64,000 nucleotides of DNA from Lactifluus volemus (lineage: Eukaryota > Basidiomycota > Agaricomycetes > Russulales > Russulaceae), in contig WTXI01000056.1 of assembly GCA_022376515.1 (NCBI GenBank), positions 147,233-211,232 of the forward strand, in the 5' to 3' direction. Shown in pieces: positions 11,970 to 22,431 of this stretch (the first letter of the stretch is position 1; each line of letters opens with the position of its first letter). The notes under the pieces are model-generated. The model saw only the letters and a list, made by a program, of their open reading frames with translations, did not search any database and was not told the DNA's origin. The position numbers and the translations under genes were made by a program.

Positions 11970-13312
11970 ATGTCTTCACGTCTTCGCAACACCGACACGT
12001 ACGGCGAACCCAATGACAGACAGGCCGGAACTCTCGTTATGACAGAGCGTTGGTGGCGAGAGCACTACGACGAAATTGCAGAACATGGGTACAAGCTTCG
12101 TCCTCGATACCATCCTCAATGGCAACCTTCTTGGCTTACATCGGGAAAAAGCTTTTATTCTGTGGAGGATGGTCAGGCCACCATAGTAAGAATTGTTGTC
12201 TTCAGCCTTCGCCTATTCTGCTCAACGTTGATGACAGCTAAGGGCAGCGATGGATGCCACCCGAACACGAGACAACCGCCCGGTCATGCTCAAGAAAGTT
12301 CTCTCGGCAGATGGGCCACACGAATTGAGGATCAACCGGCTATTCTCGTCATCAGAACTTACACGGGAGCCGCAAAATCACTGTGCGCCGCTACTAGGCG
12401 TCATCGAATTACGGCACCCTGAGCCCCAGACGTTAATGGTGTTCCCGTTTCTCCGCCCTTTCAATAAACCCCGCATGCAAACGTTTGGAGAATTCGTCGC
12501 TTTTTTCACCCAAATATGTGAAGTATGGCTCAACTCCACCTGGTTTTCGTGTTACATTCAAACCTTTTGCCCCTGGTCGCATAGGGGCTTCGATTTATGC
12601 ATGAGAGAAATGTAGCTCATCGGTATGGCTTGCCACTTCAATAAAGAGTATCCCTTCTAAGTCTGAAATTCTTTTACAGTGACTGCACCGCTAACAATAT
12701 CATGCTCGACCCATCCGAAATGTATCCCAATGGGTTCCATCCAGTCAAAATCGATCGAAGTAGGGACTTCAAGGGTAGTGCCAAGGCCTACACCAGGATC
12801 CAGCGTCCTCCAATTTACTATTTCATTGATTTGGGTTTGTCCCGCCAATACACCTCTCGAAATGTCACGGATGAGGCTCTGCGTGGCGGAGACAAGTCGG
12901 CGCCAGAGCATAAATCAGGCAGGCGCTGTAACCCGTTTCACACAGATATATATTACATCGGGAACCTTGTTCGCGAAGAGTTCATAAACGTACGCGCTCC
13001 TCGCTTCTGGACTAATGACCCCACGTGATTGATCTCGTGCTCCGTTTTTAGAAATACCGTGGTTTCGAATTCATGGAGGATTTGATCAGTTGGATGACCC
13101 ATGAAGATCCAGCGAGGCGTCCCCGGATCGAGCAAGTGCTCCAGAACTTGACCAACATTCGCCGGTCTTTGAGCAAGACGAAGCTACGCTCCGCCATCAC
13201 ATCGAGAAAGGCACCTAAGGTCTTCGGGTTGATTCAAAAGACCAGACATACTGTTCGCATGGTGAAATACGTTGTGTTGCGCCGCCCAGCCATTCCAGAT
13301 CCTTACGCCTGA
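11970..13312 (+). CDS. Protein kinase-like protein K2 with DLG in place of DFG
   Basis: Five exons (11970-12185, 12238-12522, 12585-12622, 12680-12989, 13052-13312) total 1110 nt, 369 residues. The N-terminal block WWREHYDEIAEHGYKLRPRY is present. VMLKKV gives the ATP lysine and HELR the likely helix-C glutamate. The catalytic loop is HRDCTANN, and the activation segment ends SAPEH. The magnesium-binding motif reads FIDLGLSR, so DFG is changed to DLG while the essential aspartate stays; DLG is tolerated in some active kinases. As in its paralogues there is no clear glycine-rich loop. Exon 3 (38 nt) and exon 4 (310 nt) have exactly the family lengths. It is followed, tail to tail, by D3. Confidence 0.85.
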
Positions 13313-14477
13313 CTTGCCTCGTTTCTTGGTCGGTTTTCGAGGCGAGGACATTCTCGTAATGGCTCTGAGGACGTAATATACCACACTACCCCCGTGCCGA
13401 GGCGTGCGGTATTGGATGTTGGAGACCACGAGCACGTCGCAATGCTCGAAGCGAAATTGCACGTTCAGTTGCCGTATAATAGCTTAACTAAATTATTACG
13501 TACACCATTTATTCGTTAAAATAACCCATCTATGTAATTGATACGTATTATTATCACTTTTGGACTCTCTACTAAGCGGAGTCTTCAAGTTGGCGGACAC
13601 AAGTGGGTCCGAGAGAGGTAGAAGCTAGGAAGGAGAGCAGCGGTGGGGAGAGACGCTAGGAGGTTGGCGGGTGAGTGAAAGAGAGGTGTTAAGGCAAGAC
13701 GAGTGGGAACGATGTGAGATGATAGATGGCGAAATGAAGCTCAGATTTAGTTCTAACGTATGACTTCAGGGAGCGAAAACTACTTCAAATTGGAACGGAG
13801 TGCGGTGAATTGGATACTGCGTTCAGGCCTGCTCCTCAGAGTACAATTCCCAAGCTTGCGAACTAAGTACATCTCAAACTCGTAATAATAGCTATCGAAA
13901 AAAACGGAGCGCGTGAAGGATGGAAACTAATCGAAAGTACTACTTTTACGTTAGCGGATACGAGAACTCCGGATGAAAGGTGAGAGAAGCATATCGAAAG
14001 CATCAGAAAACAGGGCACCTTCTAAGGCACAGGTGTACAAGTACGGTGTATGATATCAAGACTAAACGCGAGGCCGGAAAATGAGGACTAACACAAAGAA
14101 ACCTTCAAGACGCGTGGTGCGAAGGACACAGTCCAGGAAATGAAGGCAAGGCACATAACTGAAGGTTACCATACCAGGCGAACAAAGCAAACTCGAGGCA
14201 GTATAAAACGAAAGGGGAAACTGGGGGACATGAGGCACAAAGCAGACAAAGAGATCAAAGGAATCGTCGTTGGTGTAACATGAGACCGCAAAGAATGGGT
14301 GTATACACGAGGTGCAAGGTCGTTGTGGCCGAAAAGGTGTCGTAGCGTGTGTAAGGATAAAACTTTGATCGAATGTTGAGCGACGGATGTACTCGGAACG
14401 TCGCGCCGGTGGCCGGGGGTGAGTCAGTGAGGACGTGGAGTGCCCATGGCAACTTGAAGTTGCTCACCTGTTGGCTA
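13313..14477. other. Intergenic region K2-D3, purine-rich on the plus strand
   Basis: From about 13590 to 14240 the plus strand is strongly enriched in G and A (runs such as GGAAGGAGAG), without a usable reading frame. A similar bias follows K4. No gene, RNA or transposon ends were recognised. The AT-rich stretch 13478-13560 separates it from K2. Confidence 0.5.
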
Positions 14478-17400
14478 CTAGTACAGTAAAAAGTTTCCTT
14501 GACTATGGTGTTCCACTTTGTTTAGTTGTGATGCCTTCCCTACGATTGCGGCACGCATTCGCACCTCCAAATTGAAATCGAGTACCCGCTCCACAGGATC
14601 GAAATGTTTGGGCTCCTCAGAAACAAGCTCAGAAAGCTTTACCTTGTTGAACTTATTCGAGTCATCAAACGGTAACGGGATGTTACGATCTGGGCCCCTA
14701 TCCGAGTTAATGACCTGCAGGTTCAAGTTGACAACAGTGGACGCCCCGCAAATAACATTTGCAAAGGCTGGGATCTGTTCTGCTGATCTCCGCCAATTGA
14801 TCTTGAACAGCGTATTCCAGCGACTACCTGACCTAGGTTGGGTCTCCCAGAATGACAATATCTTGATCTCCACTTTTGTTGGCGCTCGTTCCTCCATGCG
14901 GAACACCCCAGATGGGGAAAGGGAATCCACGAATATAGCCTTCTTGACAGGCACAAAGTCTTCGTTGTTTGGGATGTATTGCCAGTACCCACCACCGACA
15001 AAAGAATAAGTTCTGTCCCTTAGGTGGGCTAGATGATCGGCAGAAGTGAGTTCATGGAAGGAGATCTCCCAACGCCCCGCTACTTGTTCCATACTCTGTC
15101 CTTTGCTCATTGTGGCACCCGTTGTTACATTTGGGCCATGTGGGGGCACAAAACCCAACGCAATGTTGCCAGCGGATGTTGTGGTCGCAGTCTTTTTCTT
15201 TGTATCACCATCAAGATGGACATCACGAGGTTCGGGGAGTGCTAGCACAATGCCCTGGGTTGAACATCCAGTCATTTGGACTTCAGCCTGTGAGAGCATG
15301 TAAGCTGGTTGGCCAACGAGGGTCTTGCAAGAGACGGCAACTGTAGTCATATCAACCCCAATCTTTGGGGCTGGCCAACCACGATCTTCAACACAGCGAT
15401 TTACCTAAATGGAGTGAGTGGGATTTTCACATCGCCTCCGAGTCCATATTGAATGAGCATACCGTGATCACAGCATCCGCACGCGTTGTGACATCATGGG
15501 AAATGGTGTCTCCAGTTTTAATCGACACCGTCGACTTCAAAGTAATATAAATTCCAGACTTGCGGGGGTTGTCGCCTCCACTTGGCACTCCAGGGTCTGG
15601 GTCATTTCCTCCGCCATCATCTCCACCCTCCTCATCCTCCTTTCCTCGCCTGCCCTCAGGCCGGTCTTCCCTTGATTTTCCTTTTCCGCGGTGGTCACCA
15701 TTGCCACTTTCATCACGGCCAGGAGTTCCCTCATCTCCTGCACCTGAGCTCGTGCTGGGGCCTGCATTGAAATCACCAAGTGAAGACAGGTGACGGAAGG
15801 GGCCATGGGCAGCCGGGTCGACAGGGAGGTGGTAGACGTGTCCTCGTGTGCATACAACACCAGGAAATGGCACAAAAACAGATGAAAATGCCTCGCATAT
15901 AGCTTGGTCAGTTAGGGCGGGTAGGTCTCCATTGAGGAAGAGGTATATTTCTTCAATGAGTAGGCTTTCATGCAATGCGGCCTCATTAAAGCCAGCCTGC
16001 AGGATGTACTCATCACTGAAACCAATGGAGGCAAATGTGGCCCGGAGTGGTGCTTCCATATGCAATGCGTGAGTATAGGCCTCGTCTGCCGTAATGTAAG
16101 GTGTCGGTTCTTTGTCGAGGTGCTTGCCGCTGTTTCGTTGTGTGTCGCGATTGAGAACTGAAGTGCTAGTAGACGTGTTTCCCTCTATTGTACCTGTTAT
16201 GGGATTCAACGCTTGAATCATGCCCGTCGTAGATAAAGGGGGTGGAACGGTGGTGACTATCGGGGGTTGCATGGTTTCACGGATGTTTCCCTGTCCTGGC
16301 GTATCATTCAATACACTTTCCTCCTTGCTGTTCCAAGCGCGGAAATTTTCTCCATCAACCATTATGATACCTTGTGGCCCAACTCGCGGCCTATTTTGGA
16401 AAGCGTAAGCAAACCGTTCCGCCTCGGGGTAGTACGAAGGAGCGTTATCGTACCGATGTGCAGCTTCTAGAGCCTCCTGGGAAAACCTTCCTGACCCAGT
16501 TACGCGGCCCAGAGTAACATCGGCATTTTGGCTTGCGGTCGAGGACGCGTTAGTAACACCTGCATCAGGTGGCTGGGCATAGTACGAAGGAGCGTTATCG
16601 TACCGATGTACAGCCTCCTGTGAAAACCTTCCTGACCCAGTTACGCGGCCCAGAGTAACACCGGCATGTTGGCTTGCGGTCGAGGACGCGTTAGTAACAC
16701 CTGCATCAGGTGGCTGGGCATAGTACGAAGGAACGTTATCGTAGCGATGTGCAGCTTCTAGAGCCTCCTGGGAAAACCTTCCTGACCCAGTTACGCGGCC
16801 CGGAATAACACCGGCATGTTGGCTTGCGGTCGAGGACGCGTTTGCAACATAGCTAATAGCATAAATATAGTACATGGGGAAACTTACCGTGCGTTCTCAA
16901 GGAGATCATGCTGTATCTGTCCCAATTGGCCTCGTGCGCTCACATGTCGCCCGAATTCGGTGAGCGAGGCAATGTGGGAGTGGTACGTCGTCCTGTAGCG
17001 CCCTTCGTCCCAATCGGACATTCTACGTGTGCCCTCGCTCCACTCACCGATGCAGCACTCTATCTGGTAAACAGTTGACACACCGTCAGCATCTGAGGTA
17101 CATACAGCGTGTCGTGCCAATCCTTACCGCCGTGAGGGCAAGAGCAATAGCTGGAATTGGCATAGGGGTGAAATGATCCTCAAAGACAATGCCAACTGCA
17201 TCCTTGTTCTGAAACCAGATGATATTGATGGCCCTTTGAATCATTGGATGTCTGTACGGAAGATGACGCTCCCTATTATCAGGACTGCAGTCCTGTGGAC
17301 GTGGGTTTCAATTTATTGCGCTCAGAATCGCAAGGTGATGAGACGAACGCGGTAAATAAAAGTCATGTCAGTCAACAATATATAGGCGCGGCTTGCATTG

Positions 17401-18246
17401 AAGCTGATGCTATGCGGAGCAAGGCTCGTATCAAAGCCATAGTAACTCTCTATGGAATGCATTATCTTCATCTTGATGTCGGTGATGAGACTCATGCCGC
17501 TATTTTTAAACTAAACACTGACGTGAAGCTGTGCAAAGTCCTAACCAAAAGGAGAAACTTGCCAGTTCAGCTTGAGGTAGTGGTAAAGGATTCGTGGCAA
17601 CCCTTGCACATGCTTCACTCCACACGGCTCTTGCCCACTCAGCTCTCGTTTGACGTGGCGGGAATGCATCGTTGCAGCTAAGATGGCATCGATACAAAGA
17701 TTTCGCGATGCTCATCACGCGGTCAAGTACATTCTCTAATCGATGAAGAGTCAGGCTCGACTCGGAGTTCGAGTACCTAGTGAAACGCCGTACTAACCAG
17801 ATGGAAAATGTGCATAAGATGAACTTGAATGCCCAAACTGGGCTTCATCTCTGCCTCTATCTGATGCGGTCTATTATTGAAGCAATGAGGTATAGAATCT
17901 GGACAGATACATGTAGAAGACAACCTTGGCGAATCGGTATGTAGTTTTAGCAGCCTTGCGAAATTCATGGGCTTGTTTTAATTTTGAAACGCCATGTCTC
18001 TCGTCTAACCCTTCCCTCATCTCCGTGGCGCTATCAAGAATTAGCGGCAACTTGTTTCAAGGAAGAGAAGTCTTACTGAGTTATTCGATCCCTGATAATT
18101 GCGCGGTCATCGGAGTGGATCACGGACCCATATTGCTCAACTAAGAGACTAGTTTCTTCCAGCTTTTGGTCGCCTCTCTTCGTCTGGCCAGAAGGCGTAT
18201 GCTTGGTTACAAAGTCGTATAACTTGCCATGTCCGGGGGCACTCAT
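14478..18246 (-). CDS. DUF6532 chimera D3 with repeat-expanded tail and large C-terminal extension
   Basis: Nine exons (18077-18246, 17925-18030, 17798-17870, 17546-17735, 17349-17499, 17128-17292, 16888-17063, 15463-16852, 14478-15404) total 3348 nt, 1115 residues. Residues 1-343 match D1 almost exactly: N-terminal module, then DUF6532 (HLPYRHPMIQRAINIIWF, IECCIGEWSEGTRR). Residues about 344-484 are three copies of the tail unit that occurs once in D1. A region with mixed order follows, then a G/E/R-rich disordered linker near residues 740-780. The last exon and the codons before it form a beta-rich unit starting YITLKSTVSIKTGD and containing ENRCVEDRGWPAP-like sequence (VNRCVEDRGWPAP); this resembles an unnamed Agaricomycete family, which I cannot name with certainty. 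The frame is continuous from the DUF exon through the repeats. An internal start giving two genes remains possible. Confidence 0.68.
16431..16852 (-). repeat. Three tandem in-frame coding repeats in D3
   Basis: Units at 16431-16580 (150 bp), 16581-16721 (141 bp) and 16722-16852 (131 bp, partial). Each encodes about 47-50 residues with GRVTGSGRFSQEA and YDN.PSYYAQPP. The unit boundary AGTACGAAGG recurs exactly. D1 has a single unit, so the array arose by tandem copying of the ancestral C-terminal exon. Confidence 0.92.
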
Positions 18247-19006
18247 GACGAGGGTGACTAACGGGATCTGCCAAAAGGTTGCGGCGGAAATCAGCCAATG
18301 GGCCAGTGGGACTAACCAATGCTTCAATCAATGCTTCAATTTATAAGTTGCGCCCTTGGTCATGAGTGCATGAGTCCCTGGTGTGCCAACATGACGATCA
18401 TGATGCGCCGATCATAAATAACTTAACTTAGGTTATTAGTTGTCCCATTTATTAATAAATAATTAGTTAATCCGTACTGTACTGTCTAAATATTTACGGC
18501 AGATGCCATGGGACTTTTCCGGGAGGAAACAGAGCAAAACTGCGAAAGAAGTGGCCGAATGAGGTTATCCGTCACGACCAAATTAAGTTACGTCATCTTA
18601 ACAAATTTCCGATTTGAATAATCAACTAATCCATCTATGTCGTAGCGTCCTTGGTACAAATGGGGACCCCTCAGGTTTCCTCCTTTCAGACGCCATGACA
18701 TGTACAGTACCAACCCGGAGAGGAAACTCGTGACGGAGCAAACTGATAAAAGAATTTAAAGTGGCCGAATGAAGGGTCCCTAATTTAGTGTTATATACAT
18801 CACGTGCCTTATCACGTGACTCGTTCCTCTTTCCGAAGACTGATTGCTGAAATGTATAACCAACGCAAGCAAATAACCATAGTCATTTCGGACTCATATA
18901 AATACACGAAATGGTGGCATGAAGATGACTGCTAGACCCTAAGGCAAGCACTCTGTCACCCATCAAGAGGCAGAGGGGGCCCGGGGCTCCACGAAGCTGG
19001 TACGGA
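18247..19006. other. Intergenic region between D4 end and D3 start
   Basis: AT-rich upstream region of D3. AGTGGCCGAATGA occurs twice (18550-18562 and 18760-18772). No gene found. Confidence 0.5.
18801..18818. promoter_or_regulatory. Two CACGTG E-boxes 12 bp apart upstream of D3
   Basis: CACGTG at 18801-18806 and 18813-18818, about one helical turn apart and 555 bp upstream of the D3 start. CACGTG is the known site of fungal bHLH factors (Pho4, Cbf1 type). The paired spacing is suggestive only. Confidence 0.35.
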
Positions 19007-20369
19007 TCAGACAACCTTCAATCCTTCACATGCTGCATTAACCCTATCCTGCGACCAAACTTGTAGCCCATCTGGGAAACTGCGAAGCATGACACCTGCG
19101 TGTTTCCTGGTTGGTGAGACAACGAATGAGTTGAGTCATAGACAGCGATGTACACGGTAAGCTGACGCACCGCCCCTCATCGTAAAAGTCACGCCGCAGT
19201 TGATGGAGCGGGTCACAGTGCCGTGTGTTGAGACCCTGAGCGGTGAGAGCCCTCAGCGTAGCGAGATGGTGCGTGTATGTTTCCTTATAGTGTTCATAGG
19301 TGAACTGGATTTCAGTCCAACATCCTCTGCTCCATTCGTCCAGACAGCACTCGATCTTTTTATGTTGTGAAAGGTTAGCTTTTCGGTTAGGGTTAATCAC
19401 CTGAATGGTATTACCGCAGTAAGAACAAGCGCAACTGCTTCGTAAGGCATTGGGGAAAACTCGTTGGAGAACATAATGCCTTCGCTGCAGCGGTCGCCAA
19501 ACCAGATAACGTTAATCGCTTGTTGAATAATGGGGTGACGGTATGGCAACCCATTTTCTCCGTTGATGAAAGCTAGATCTGTCTTGAGATCCTGCGCACG
19601 TCCTGTATTCCGGTTCATGCTCGCTGTGGCCTCGCCAGTCTCAAACTGGTAGAATCTTTCGACAAGTGGCGTAATCTTCGCTTTCACATCAGCACGGAAT
19701 CGCGACCCAACTGTCGAGAGCTGCTCGGTTACATCATTAGCTTGGCCAAAAAGAGTCAAGTAGTTGAGCGGAAGCACAACCTTTTCACTGAGGTCATCTG
19801 GACGACTAGCTCGTGTACCAGCCTTGCTGCACGCAACAGGCCACACGGCTTTCTCCCAGTTCAACTCCTGTTCAGCAGTTGGAAAAAGGTCTTTGCAGCT
19901 GAGGTAGGATCGATAGGTAGCCTCAGCCGTATCGATGGTGCGTTGGAGCTGCTCGTCGGGCGTCTGGTGTGAGGAACCAAAGAATTCGGCATCTCTAGCT
20001 CTGTCAGAGATCGTCTATTGAGCAACCTAGTAAGCCACTTTCCGTGAATATCCAGATAGAATTGTGTATACCTTGACGACGCGGAGCGTCTCTTCTGCAT
20101 ATCGACGATACGCTCGCGCATGTACCATCTTGGGAATACCCCTCTTGGAATCCAATCCAACCTTCATGTCTGACGTCCTAAGCACGAGAAAATGAGCACC
20201 AATCTCGACTCAATGATGGGGAACCGACTCGCATTAAAATCCGATTTTGAATAGAGCCCATATCATCGCTAGGAATCACACCCTTCCACTGATCTCGGAG
20301 GTCGCGAGCGCTCTCTAAGTCATGATCACCTCTTTTCGCTTGCGCAGACGGGAGATGTTTGGCCATCAT
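19007..20369 (-). CDS. DUF6532 protein D4
   Basis: Six exons (20233-20369, 20072-20177, 19781-20014, 19415-19720, 19171-19355, 19007-19106). From the second ATG, which matches D5 and D6 in exon length, the protein is 354 residues; the first ATG adds one methionine. The N-terminal module reads MAKHLPSAQAKRGDHDLE; exon 2 is 106 nt (SDMKVGLDSKRG). Next come ATYRSYLSCKDLFPT and the DUF6532 region KAKITPLVERFYQFE, GLPYRHPIIQQAINVIWF, SPMPYEAVALVLTAV and IECCLDEWSRGCW. The tail is KHAGVMLRSFPDG and ends VNAACEGLKVV. Intron 1 appears to start with GC rather than GT, because only that junction keeps the conserved phase. Its start is only 766 bp from the K3 start, the tightest head-to-head pair here. 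Confidence 0.78.
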
Positions 20370-21135
20370 ATAGTTGGGAAGCGAACTGGGAGTCAGAAAG
20401 GGTTGACGTTCAGAGAAGCGCGACTACTGGCATTATAACTACGTGCTACAGGCATGAAAGGCAGGTGGGGTGTAACATGACCATGACATAACCACCATCC
20501 GCCAGTGCATAGTTCAAGAAACAAACCGCAGAGCCCAGGGTTCTTGCATACACCCGCGCCACAGGTGAAGCCCTTTCTGCATGAGCGGAGCTGGGCAAAG
20601 TTTTGTGTCAGAAGTGGACTAGAAATGGAAGCTCGTCACACTGCGGCGCCTTTCACAAGGAGCGAATCCTTTGATCATCAGACTGCGCATTTAGATTGGC
20701 ATCACAAACCGTAGAAGACTCTGAGAGTCGAACAGGGTCGTGAAGCGCGTGCCAGTGAGCCAGGCACCTGTAGAGGACCCTCAAGTCGCAGCTGTGTGAG
20801 ACAGAATAGGACCTCCGGAAACTCCCGGGTCGAGTTCCGAGTCGTGGGCAGCAGTGGCGCCGGCGGCGGCTCCGAGCCACCTCACCTCATGGTCACGGTA
20901 TTAGCATTTATTAGCGCCCCACCTCCCGAGAAACCTTCTCTATTCTGGGGCATCTATCTATTCTATGATGGATCTCATGTCTTTTTCAGATATAGGCCTG
21001 ACAGTTAATGGAGCTTTAACGGCATCCTAGTCCCCAAATCACACTCCTCAAGGCCTCAAGCCGCCAGGGAACCCATCAACCTGTTTGCAACATCATCCGA
21101 CATTTTCTGTTACAATCCTTTCTTCATGTGTGGGG
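20370..21135. promoter_or_regulatory. Shared divergent promoter region D4-K3
   Basis: The 766 bp between the D4 and K3 start codons must hold both promoters and 5' UTRs. No recognised motif. It is the shortest D-K divergent interval, so the best candidate for shared control. Confidence 0.4.
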
Positions 21136-22431
21136 ATGGATAAGGACTCTGGAGAATCCCCGGCTTACAGGGAAATCGGTGGTCTATTCAGTACCGAGAT
21201 ATGGTGGAGGGATCGTTATCCTGCTATCGAAGAGCATGGATACAGGCTTCGCCCCCGGTACTGTCCCGACTGGCAACCATCTTGGAAGACTTCTGGTAAA
21301 GATTTTTTCGTCACAGAGGACGGACAAGCCTCCCTTGTAGGTCACGGTACCATCTACTTGATACAGCCAAACTTGACGACTTGTATTAGGAACGAGCAGC
21401 GATGGACGGTACACGAGTGCAAGATTACAAACAAGTGATGTTCAAGAAAGTTCTCCCTGAAGAAGGTCCTCACGAACTCTACATCACTGATCTATTCTCT
21501 TCACCGGGTCTCAAGGACGACCCTGCTAATCATTGCGTCCCATTACTCGACCTTATTGAGCTGCCAGAAGACGGTGGCAAACTAATGGTGATGCCCCTCC
21601 TGCGCCCCTTCAATAATCCTCGTTTCCAAACATATGGAGAATTCGTCGCCTTCTTTTTGCAGATATGCGAGGTTGGATAAGGGCATTCGATCATAGGGTG
21701 CAAATGAAGTCTGATGTACTCTACGCAGGGTCTCAAATTCATGCACCAGCGGAATGTTGCACACAGGTGAGCACGATGCTTCTGCAAAGAATACCCTCAC
21801 TCAAGGCTTTCTTCAGAGACTGTACGGCGAATAACATCATGCTCGATCCCTCTGGGATGTACCCTAAAGGGTATCACCCCACAAAAATCGACCGGAGCTA
21901 TGATTTCAAGAGACAGGCCAAACGATACACGCGGACGGAGCGAGCTCCCCGCTATTACTTCATTGACTTTGGGTTGTCACGTCGTTACCCCTCACGTAAT
22001 GTATCCGACGAATCACTGCGAGGTGGTGATAAGTCGGCACCCGAGCATGAGAACCGAGGGTGGTGTAACCCATTTCATACGGATATATACTACCTTGGCA
22101 ACGTAGTTCGTGAACACTTTCTGAAGGTAAGGCTGATTGGTCTTTAGCTGTTTATGAGGCTGACGGGACATTGTAGAAGTACAATGGCTTTGGATTCATG
22201 CAGAAGCTTATCGACGACATGACAAATCCAGAACCAGAGAAGCGTCCCGTGATCGAAGAGGTTGTCGAACGTTTTGGCCTCATCCGCGATTCCTTGAGTA
22301 CGATCAAGTTATACTCCAAGATTACACGAAAGAAGGACTCTAAATTATTGGTTATGTTCTGGCACGCCAGACAATTGACTCGCACTGCTTTGTATATCAC
22401 CCAACGCCTACCTGCGATTCCTATGCCCTGA
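21136..22431 (+). CDS. Protein kinase-like protein K3
   Basis: Five exons (21136-21336, 21390-21671, 21729-21766, 21817-22126, 22177-22431) total 1086 nt, 361 residues. It starts MDKDSGESPAYREIGGLF and continues into the family block WWRDRYPAIEEHGYRLRPRY. VMFKK carries the ATP lysine, HELY the helix-C glutamate, and the catalytic loop is HRDCTANN. DFGLSRRY and SAPEH complete the active-site set; no glycine-rich loop is evident. The C-terminal end is shorter than in K1, K5 and K6, and the usual KLRS.IT motif is changed to KLYSKIT. Exon 3 and exon 4 keep the constant 38 and 310 nt. It is followed in the same direction by K4, the only place where two kinase genes are adjacent. Confidence 0.85.

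Noticed and set aside
14518..15009. 163-codon plus-strand open frame
   Set aside because: Antisense shadow of the last D3 exon, whose minus-strand frame is 290 codons long and spliced in frame.
19721..19780. Reading D4 straight through between exon 3 and exon 4
   Set aside because: The frame is open, but a GTTGTG..GAGCAG intron gives an exon 4 of 306 nt, identical to D5 and D6, and aligns LSTVG with LSIVG.
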